Assembly: GCA_025526935.1 (NCBI GenBank)
Contig: JAHLKD010000042.1
Coordinates: 186,001 to 250,000 of the forward strand
Reading direction: 5' to 3'
Origin: Cladochytrium replicatum
Taxonomy: Eukaryota > Chytridiomycota > Chytridiomycetes > Cladochytriales > Cladochytriaceae
DNA length: 64,000 bases
The notes below the pieces were generated by a model. That model was not told the DNA's origin and searched no databases. It worked only from the letters and a program-made list of their open reading frames with translations. The position numbers and the translations under genes are program-made. Of the stretch, positions 55,854 to 64,000 are shown piece after piece. Numbering within the stretch: position 1 is the stretch's first letter; each line of letters begins with the position of its first letter.

Positions 55854-56239
55854 TGGATGGTTAGGATGTGCTTTGGCTGGTGTATGGATCACTGGTGGTT
55901 TTCTTTTCCTGGGGGAGCGAGTGGTGGATCACTAATATCAAATCAAAAAATCAAAATCGCAGATGCAGATTTGAATTTGAAATAATAAATGAAATAATCC
56001 GGACGTGGAATCCGAATTATTGGGTTGGGCTGAAACAAAATTTGAAGAAATAGGTTACTGAAACGGTGCTCACCATTAATAACATTTCCTCCCACTTAGC
56101 TCTGCCAGAGTAATTAAGCAACGATCATGTCCAGATAACCAACGAGAGGTGAGCTTGGCAACACAACTTGTTGTCCCCAGTAACCCCTTCTTTGACTGAG
56201 ACTTTGTGCATCCGTGTGTGGCTGGGGGCATTGCATTGC
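55854..56239. other. Divergent promoter region, GCLM / helicase
   Basis: The 386 bp between divergent starts are AT rich around 55930-56100. No coding frame and no named element recognised. Confidence 0.35.
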
Positions 56240-59200
56240 ATGATGGCCGACAGTACCGCGACCTCGTCGGACGCTGGAGAGCTGCATTTTCACGTCCATC
56301 AGAATGGAAGTCTCGCGTACGAACAGACAGCTACCTTACTCCCTGAGATTGATTCTTCTCTGCACAATAGTGATGAGCATGCATTGGGTTTGCATGCGTC
56401 TGTCCAATTGCCCGGTGTGCCAATGACTGCCTCATCTAATCAGTATTCTCAGTATCCGTCTCAAGTATGGCCGATTTCTCACTTTCAGCAACCCGCGCCT
56501 CCACCCCCGATCCTCTTTCAACAAAATGCATCTTATCATTCTCAGGGTCATCTTCACCGTCCACCACTATCCGTTGAGTACAATGCACCGCCTGGCCTGC
56601 TCCGGCCGCCATTCGTGGCAGGTAGTGCGATGGCGCAACAATTCCAAGTTCAGCATTCACCCATGTTCGCAACTGCTCAGGGGCCAATTCCCCAAACGAC
56701 GTCAAACTCTATGGATCTATCCAGATCAGGATACCAATGGCCTACGCCCCCACAAACTGCCAGCCAAATCTTCGTTCAAAGTGCTGGATCCTCCTTGCCG
56801 CAATCGCCGCCGTTCCCCTCGATTCCTTCTCCACTAACACTCCCTCCGGGTTACGTTACCTCACAGCGACATGTAGTTAGTGGCAGCCCTCAGATATTCC
56901 AGAACGTTGCCGTTTTTGTCAATCCACAATCCTCGCAAAACCAAACATCTCCACATCTCGTTGCTTCCCCCCATCAACATCAGTCAAAGTATTCTCCACA
57001 GTTTCCTTATCAATCTTATCATAGTTTTAACAACCTTGTACAGACCCATCAAAACCCTCCTGCACAGACCCATCAAAACCCTCTTGATTCGGAAAAAGCC
57101 GACAACAGCGTTTCACTACCCTCCAATTCACCACCACCATCACGAAAGCAGCGCGGTTCATTGAATGATCTTCTCAATATTTTCAAGAAATTGATGCTGC
57201 ACCCACGAGAGAATGCTAGTGATCGACTAAAATCAGTACTAAGTGATCTCGGTTCACCTCCTGGACTGAGTAGCCAACATAAACGCTCAATCCAGCAACT
57301 TGAATTGCTGGAAAGAATCGAAACAATTGCTTCAGACGTTGCAGAGGAATTGTGTGTCGATAAAGTGGGGCCGCTTCGAGTTTCTTGCTCTACAGGCATT
57401 CATTTGGGAAGCCGAAATCCCGAAGCACCTCCGATCTCGCGACATTTTGAACTTATAAACGAAGGAGAAAACGCGGTGCTGTTACGAAAAGCAGTGTTGG
57501 TACCGTCCCGCGACGAATTTTGTGTGGAACTGGAAAGCTTTGTGTCAGGACAAATCGAAAATGAATCTGACTCTCGAGAGGCTCATAACAGAACTCCTCT
57601 CGATTCAATACATTCGCCAGTGGAGATCAAGTCTGGAGATCGGATCAAAGTGGTTGTCACTGGGAAACCGAATGTCACACGTGGAGTTTTCCGCTCGTGG
57701 GTGTTTTTCGCCTGCGAAGCGATACATCAACAAGTGGATCCCTCACCAGATTTTGTTCAATCCTTATTTCCTAAGGAGCGCGATGCTTTTTTTTTGGTTG
57801 GACGCCCAATGATACTGGTTGTCACACCAACAGCCAACCAGTTTGCATTCGATGTGTATTCAAAGCCTTTTACCCCACAAGCTGTTATCGGTATGTTGCT
57901 AATCTATCCTTCTTTAAAATCTAGACTTACGGAATGTTTAGCTGTAATGTCCTCTCCCGCTGTGGTGCGACACGGTATTCCGCCGCCGCAACCTGACTAC
58001 GCAAACTACCGCAAGCATATGACTCCTCCTTGGCTTTATACACACCCAACTCCAATACCACCCCTCCCCACTGTAAATGACTCTTCTCCAACTCCGCCTC
58101 CCCTGACTCTCAAGACATACAAATCGACCTTCACTAATCTTCTATCCCATGAGCTTTCAACACGCGCTAGTGAGCTCCGACAGCACACACTCTATGGTGT
58201 CCCGATAACACCATATATTCCACCCAACCTCAACCCACCTCGTCTCTTCACGATCACAGTTCCGGGCGTCACCGAGTCGTCCCCGCACCTCGAGATCGGC
58301 GACGCTGTACGCGCGCGCCGCGTTGTTCCCTATTTTGATGGTGTCGAGTATGAAGGATACGTGTACGCGGTCGTTAGACGCATTTCGTGCGCATACGTCC
58401 GATTCCCGGGACTCCAGTTCTATGGCGACGATGAGCGCTGGAATGTCAGCTTTTGCATACGGAACGATACATTTGGATTCATGGCGCGAGCTCTCGAGGA
58501 AGTTGAGAGATGGGGGGAGAAAGATGAGACGAATGCGAGAGCGATGTTGTTCCCGCGTGTAGAGGACGCAGTGAAGAAAGCCGAAAAGAAAGCTGTTGGA
58601 GAGATTGAGGCATATTACGACGCTAGTCTGAACCCAGAGCAGCGGAAGGCTGTGAATGATATAGTACAAGGGGACTACGGAAGAGTGCCGTATGTAATCT
58701 GGGGACCTCCGGGGACTGGGAAAACGATGACGTTGATCGAGTCGATATTGCAGATTGTGAGAACACAGCCGAACGCGCATATTCTCGCCTGCGCACCATC
58801 GCATTCCGCTGCGGATACTATCACGCGGAGACTGATTGCCCATGCACATCCGATTCCGGCTCCCGGCTCGCAGACAAACGTGGATGAGCGTTCACCTGGT
58901 ATAAGTGGAGGCTTTGTGATGCTGAGGTTGAACGGTCCATCAAGAGGATTCGCTGAAGTCCCGCGTGAGATTCTCCCCTTTTGCTTTTCTTCCACCAGGG
59001 ACGGCGGTGAGTTTTTCGATGTGCCACAACTTGATTTGTTACTTGGCTGTAATGTGGTAGTTTGTACTACCTTGGATGCAGGGATGCTCGATGATGCCGG
59101 CGTGACGAATCATCAGATAAGTACAACGATCAACCCGCTTAAAGGTTTTGTTTATTTTGTACACACTTGGGGGAGCAGTATGTGAAGTATCACATGCACC

Positions 59201-60733
59201 TCAACCGACAATATCCGCACTTGCATCCACTTCCAACCCTCGAATCGCGTCCGCGACACTGGACACACCTTTTCATCGACGAGTGCGGTCAAGCGTCAGA
59301 AGCTGAAACAGCTGTACCGCTTTCGATCGTCATCGAACCTCCCTTATCTCCCATCTACGCGCCTTTTTCGCGCGTAAAGGGTGTAAAGGGCGAACACTGC
59401 CAGGTCATATTGTGCGGAGATCACAAGCAGCTCTCTCCGCTTATCCATGATGACTACGCGCGACAAGGAAGACTGCATGTAAGCTGGCTGGAGCGCTTGA
59501 TGAACCGCAGGTTATACAGAGACCACCCTGAGTCTCGCGGTGCGAGACGGGAATGGAGGAGGAGAAAGGAAGAGGGTCTAGCGGGCCTACGTGAAAGGAG
59601 TGTGGATGATGATGAGGGTGAAGGCGAAGAGGTCGGCAACGTTGTCGCACCTTTTGTAAATTTGATCCGAAACTATCGGAGTCATCCAGGTACACACTTA
59701 ACGTATCATTGCTTCTGAGTTAATATTGTTTATGTGTAGATATGCTGGTGGTTCCGTCTAAACTGTTCTACTCGGCAACTTTGGAAGCCAATGCTGCAAA
59801 GTCTCAAACCGAGCTTCTTCTCGGACTGTCAATACTCCCAAATGCCACTACACCTTTAGCCTTCTTTGGCGTCGAAGGAAGCGACGAGTGTGCAGGGGAA
59901 ACGACCAGCTCAGCTTGGTGGAATTCGATTGAAGTGGAAATGGTAGCAGACACAGTTGCGAAGATCTTGAATGAAGGAGAAGGGAAACTAGCCATGAGCG
60001 ACGTTGGTGTGATATCACCTTTCCGAGAACAAGTGAAACAGATTCGTCTTGTTTTAAGAAGTCGCTCTTTGGGCGGAATCGATGTCGGGGTATGACTGAG
60101 TGGGACTACTTGAACTGCTGAGGTTGAGCTTACTTGTTGAACTGCAGACTGTGGAAGATTACCAGGGAATGGAAAGGCGAGTAATCGTGATATCAACGGT
60201 TCGATCACGACAGCGATTTTTGGAAGACGATTTAGCTCGTGATCTTGGCGTGGTGCACCAACCGAAACGGATGAACGTCCTTATCACTCGGGCGATGTCC
60301 TTATTAGTCATCATTGGAAATCCCCGACTGCTGTCTGTGAGTTTTGCGCAATTGATATAATTTCTTCCAAATTGATACTTTTTTTCTTGTTTTTTTTCCT
60401 TCAAAGAATGACCCAAGCTGGGTCAGCCTCTTCGTTCATCTGGTCAGCATTGGTGCCTATGTGGGATCCATACCGCAGCGCGTTGCAGTAGCGGTAGCTA
60501 GAAAACAGGAAAGAAAACCAATGGTCGAAGCAAACAGTGAGGGCCAAGAAGAGAATGAATCAGAAGCTGAAGAAGATTTTGCTCGGAGGAATGGGAGAAG
60601 CAGACAGACGAGCGTGAGTGATGAGACCTTTCGAGGTCGGTATGGGCTTATCAACGGCATCCCGGTTGCGGCGGAAATAGGTGGTGAATCCATATTAACA
60701 CAACCAAGCGGGTTGAACCGTGGTGGTAGTTAG
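56240..60733 (+). CDS. SDE3: SDE3/MOV10/Armitage-type SF1 RNA helicase
   Basis: UPF1-like superfamily 1 helicase, a class tied to RNA silencing and retroelement control. Exons 56240-59101, 59179-59689, 59740-60089, 60148-60336 and 60407-60733 close in frame (1412 residues). A likely further 51-bp intron (57891-57941) inside the first exon would give 1395. Residues 1-330 are Pro/Gln/Ser rich and disordered. Then a beta-rich region as in MOV10 (IGDAVRARRVVPYFDG), LNPEQRKAVNDIVQGDYG (Q motif), VIWGPPGTGKTMTLIE (Walker A), ILACAPSHSAADTITRRL (motif Ia), HLFIDECGQASEAE (Walker B, DECG), VILCGDHKQLSPLI (motif III), LIRNYRSHPG (IV), VGVISPFREQVKQIR, TVEDYQGMERRVIVISTVRS (V), MNVLITRAMSLLVIIGN (VI). 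The C-terminal 90 residues are acidic and Arg rich. Confidence 0.92.
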
Positions 60734-60853
60734 AGCGAAAATGCCAACGCTTGTATTGCTTATCCAGTTGGATCCACATTTAAATTCCCACGATCAAGTT
60801 GCAAAAGTTGTGTGGCACAGTATTGGTTTTCTGACAGGATCCTGTTGTTTTCA

Positions 60854-62424
60854 ATGGCAAAGAGCAAATCAAATGGGAAAGTGGCAACGGCCACCGCGGG
60901 ACTGAAGAAGAACCCGATTGAAAAGAAGGGGGAGTCCAAGGAAGCAAAGAATGCAGGTAAGCAGACAGTTCGGGTACATTACTTTGCAACTTTTTCACGC
61001 ATCTCGCTTCTCGCCCAGTGCAAGTCCAGAATCAAGCAAAGAAGCAAAAAATTGCTTCTTCCACTCAGCTTAAAGCCCCAGTAAAGAAAGATTTGAAATC
61101 AGCCAAGTCTACAGCGAGCGCAGCCCAGCAGAAAGGATCCGGTAGAAAGAGGAAGCTGCCGGAAGCGGAAGAAGCCGAGGTCACACAGCAATTGGAAGAG
61201 GAGGGATCGGATGACGGGATCGAAGTCACGTATGAGGGCTTTAACGAGGAGAGCGATGATGAGAAGACCGCAGGTGAAGACCAGAACGATGAGGAGGGTT
61301 CCGACGGTGATGTCGATGAGATTCCTGTCCCAGACGACAGCGATAGTGAAGACGATGCTCCAGATGCAAACGACGAAGTAGAACACACTGCCGATGAGTT
61401 CCTTGCAAACCTACCCACAATTCTGCTTCCGGGAGGGAATGCTGCGGAGAAGCCAAGGAGATCGGGACGAATCGCGGGCTTGAAATCAGGCGTAATCTGC
61501 CTTTCTCGAATTCCGCACGGCTTTTACGAGCAGGAGATGAAGCAGTACTTCTCTCAATTCGGAGATGTAACAAGGTTACGGCTTTCTAGAAACAAAAAGG
61601 TCAGGCTTTGTTTTCTCTGTCAAAGCGCAGATGATTTGATAAATCGTCACTCTTTACAGACCGGAGCTTCGAAGCATTATGCATTCATTGAGTTCGCCGC
61701 AGAGGAAGTAGCGAAGATCGCATCAGAAACAATGAACAACTATCTCTTGTTTAATCACATTTTGAAATGTAAGCTCTGTTCTGCATCGATCGGCTGCTGC
61801 TGACTTTGTTTCAGGTCGCTTTGTTCCGGCAGAAGAGGTACATCCGAACACATTCGTTGGAGCGAACCGAAAGTTCAAAGCGATCCCATGGCGGAAAATT
61901 CACGTAGAACGCCAGAACAAGGTTGTGGCAGATAACATCCATGCTCATTTTATACTTATCCTTCGTCACATCAGCCCAAAAGTGAGGAACAAGAAAAAGC
62001 GATTATGAAACGTCTGAAAAAGAAGGACGAGCTTACTCGAAAGAAACTCGCTGACGCCGGAATCGACTATGAGTTTGTAGGATATGGGGGACAAAATGAT
62101 GATGGCTCCAAAGAGGGGATCACAATGGATGTGGACGAAGAACCTTCTGTCCAATCCCGAAAGATTGGAACAAAGAAGGACAGAACATCCTTCACGAAGG
62201 AATCGGAGACAGAAACAACAGACGATTCGGCCTCCAAAAAGAAGCCATCTGGCAAGAAGTCTACGGAAGTCGAAAAGAAGGAAGCGATTGCCAACAAAAC
62301 AGACCCTCCGAAAACCAAATCAAAATCAGAGAATGGGGATAAGAAGACACAGCAAAAGCAAGTGAAGTCTAATGCACCCAAGGTCGCTCCATCTGTGCCG
62401 CCAAAGAAGAAGCAGAAGAAGTGA
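60854..62424 (+). CDS. NOP15: Nop15/NIFK-type nucleolar RRM protein
   Basis: Ribosome-biogenesis factor of the large (60S) subunit; yeast Nop15 binds pre-rRNA at ITS2, and the vertebrate orthologue NIFK binds Ki-67. Exons 60854-60956, 61019-61599, 61660-61768, 61815-61921 and 61975-62424 close in frame: 449 residues. Residues 1-60 are Lys rich (nucleolar targeting), 75-150 acidic. One RRM follows: [20 protein letters not shown] (RNP2), [36 protein letters not shown] (RNP1), [13 protein letters not shown], then the family-specific [20 protein letters not shown]. The C-terminal 150 residues are Lys/Ser/Glu rich and disordered. Only 120 bp separate it from the helicase gene upstream. Confidence 0.93.
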
Positions 62425-62556
62425 TTCCATAGCTAATATAGAACCAATTAAGATTAATAGTTTCCGATTGATGAAAAAATGTGGCTGAAAAATCACGGTG
62501 CCGCGCCAACGTTTTGATGGTGTGTTTGGGCTCGGGCAATCGCACCGTTTCTTTCG

Positions 62557-63548
62557 ATGCCACGCAGGAACGGTTGGGAATGTGTTTGGAATATACAGCA
62601 AATTCTTTCTATGCTTCTCCTCTTCTCCTCCGCGGGATTTTATGCGTTCATCTACATTGCGGCGACTCGAACCAACTTTGACGAACCAAGACAATCTCCA
62701 TGGACCAAGACCGTTGGATCCCTTATGTTATTTGGTGCAGCTTGGCTGCTCCTCCTCACGTCCGTGCTGATTCTAGCAGCGGGGATATTAATCGGCTCCA
62801 ACCCTGCTGATCCACTCATACAAAAAGAAATCTCTGGCGAAAGCACACCACAAGCGTACTGCACAATATGTAATAAACATGTGTATGTATTTTGAACGAT
62901 TCTTTTTGGAATCTGGCTCACACTCAGTTGTCAAGGCACCCAACTTCACTCCATTGCAAATACTGCGATAAATGCGTGCTCAGAATGGATCACCACTGTT
63001 TCTTCGTGAACAACTGCATAGGAAAGCGAAACTATCGGTAAGCGAAACATGTAGCTAATCAAGATAAACTGTAAATTTTCGTTCAGGCTTTACATTGCTG
63101 TCATGATCTTGACGTTGGTCTATCTAGTCAGCAACTGCTTCGGATCAGTACTTATTTTCATCTTCCACTACACTGCGGCGTCAATACTTTCCTCAATTGG
63201 TGAGTCTCAGTTCGCTTTTTTGTTCTTGAGCTCACATAAGTTCAGCCGAAACCTACTCACTAGACGATCGAGCCCTTCAAGCTGCATGTGGATGCTTTGC
63301 GGTACTTTTTGCAATTTTCAGTTTATTTTTGGGAGACCTCTTGCGACTTCACTGGGTTTTATGTGAGCAATACCGCTACTTATGAATTGATGAAGCCGCT
63401 AAATCAGGTTGCAGACAAGAAAAAAATGACAACGATGGAATACTCTCGATTCTTGAGGGCGCAGAATGACTTAGATGGAGGAACTAGAAGCATGACAGTG
63501 GTTGACTGTGTCGGAAAAAGTCGGTGGAAGAAAAGAAAGGTAAGTTGA
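62557..63548 (+). CDS. DHHC-type protein S-palmitoyltransferase, possible frameshift near the end
   Basis: Transfers palmitate to cysteines of membrane proteins; multi-pass, Golgi/ER or plasma membrane. Exons 62557-62882, 62936-63037, 63087-63199 and 63264 onward. TM1 at about 12-35 ([19 protein letters not shown]), TM2 at about 55-80 ([19 protein letters not shown]). The cysteine-rich domain is complete: [45 protein letters not shown], with the catalytic DHHC. I chose the CAAG acceptor at 62935 because it restores the usual 10-residue spacing between the first CxxC and the HC. TM3 ([20 protein letters not shown]) and TM4 ([20 protein letters not shown]) follow. After TM4 the TTxE-like motif (NTATYELMK) sits one frame away (about 63355), ending at 63548. 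Either a one-base frameshift or an undetected splice. Confidence 0.82.
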
Positions 63549-63754
63549 ACCGCAATAACCCATCCGCTTCTACTAAACTTGTGAGAAGAGAAACGAGGTT
63601 TCGTCTCAAGTCCACCCAAATCCAGATATCGGAGAAGCTTGAAATTCTATTACTATCATTATCATCTTTTTTTTGTTTTTGTAAACCAAGTAGAAAAGAG
63701 TGGCTTTGTGCGCGCCTTAAAAAACTAACTGAACTCTGGACCCGAGAATTCAAA

Positions 63755-64000
63755 ATGGTAGTTTGTCCACGACTCGGTTTCGATGATTGACAAACAATTG
63801 AGCTTTTTGTTCTGAACATGGTTATAGGCAACTATCGCAGCGTCCAGCGTGCAAGAAGCGCGTGAGCTCACACGTATCGAACGAATTGGTACGGTTTGTT
63901 CACAAATTCAGCAATCTGCCTCATCTCGATACGTTTGGTTCAGGTGCACATTCGCACATCCGAGGTCTTGGACTCGATGATGCTCTCGAGCCACGTAACA
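63755..64000 (+). CDS. RVB2: RuvB-like AAA+ ATPase Rvb2, 5' end (runs off window)
   Basis: Rvb1/Rvb2 form hetero-dodecameric AAA+ rings in INO80 and SWR1 chromatin remodellers, TIP60 and the R2TP chaperone. Exon 1 appears to be just the ATG (63755-63757); a GTAGTT...TATAG intron leads to exon 2 (63828-63888), then exon 3 from 63944 to the window end. The product reads MATIAASSVQEARELTRIER, IGAHSHIRGLGLDDALEPR, the highly conserved Rvb2 N terminus; the LDDALEPR form fits Rvb2 better than Rvb1. Walker motifs lie beyond the window. In-frame ATGs near 63820 give wrong frames, which supports the single-codon first exon. Confidence 0.9.

Noticed and set aside
57030-57090. Repeated THQNP codons as a tandem repeat element
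   Set aside because: Two short copies of QTHQNPP/L inside the Pro/Gln-rich helicase N terminus; ordinary low-complexity coding sequence.

Overview
This is nuclear DNA of a fungus, most likely a zoosporic (flagellated) chytrid. Genes sit on both strands and are split by short introns (mostly 50-110 bp, GT-AG, one GC-AG). The housekeeping proteins are typically eukaryotic: mitochondrial intermediate peptidase, the succinate dehydrogenase flavoprotein, the ESCRT-I subunit Vps23, survivin/Bir1, Cks1, haspin, an SDE3/MOV10-type helicase, a Nop15/NIFK-type RRM protein, a DHHC palmitoyltransferase and Rvb2. Tryptophan-rich ankyrin repeats of the 'VLEWWKxSGLEL' type, and a decayed copy of the flagellar dynein-regulatory-complex gene DRC1, point to Chytridiomycota. 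No tRNA, rRNA, CRISPR or intact transposon was seen.

Layout. 1-5.3 kb: OCT1 (5' part, minus) diverging from a 1187-residue Ser/Pro-rich SH3 protein. 5.7-8.4 kb: an intact ankyrin gene followed by decayed ankyrin repeats and unrelated coding scraps. 9.2-11.5 kb: a six-exon, seven-helix membrane protein with a GT microsatellite in one intron. 11.9-13.2 kb: a wrecked peroxisomal-type (ABCD) ABC transporter. 13.7-16.0 kb: SDH1, seven exons. 16-18.8 kb: a GC-rich region with broken coding segments, then a small UBP-type zinc-finger protein. 18.9-24.4 kb: a two-helix membrane protein with a PPxY tail, its decayed paralogue, a second ABCD relic, and a second SH3 protein. 24.6-29.0 kb: a type II membrane protein, VPS23 and a small unknown gene. 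29.3-32.3 kb: three tandem secreted cysteine-rich genes, the middle one dead.

32.9-53.2 kb is dominated by minus-strand genes, three of them mitotic: BIR1 (two BIR domains), CKS1 (with a very long basic tail) and haspin (1868 residues). Haspin writes H3-Thr3 phosphate and survivin-type BIR domains read it, so writer and reader lie about 10 kb apart. A SEL1-repeat gene, the DRC1 relic and an acidic unknown protein lie between them. 53.5-64 kb: a decayed 6-TM cation channel, GCLM (glutathione synthesis), then a dense plus-strand run: SDE3/MOV10 helicase, Nop15-type factor, DHHC transferase and the start of RVB2.

Most intact genes could be joined exon by exon with every reading-frame phase closing. 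This makes the at least seven decayed genes (ankyrin tail, ABCD twice, membrane paralogue, cysteine-rich copy B, DRC1, ion channel) more likely real pseudogenes than a poor assembly. Exon boundaries were read by eye from splice consensus and frame and have not been tested against transcripts.
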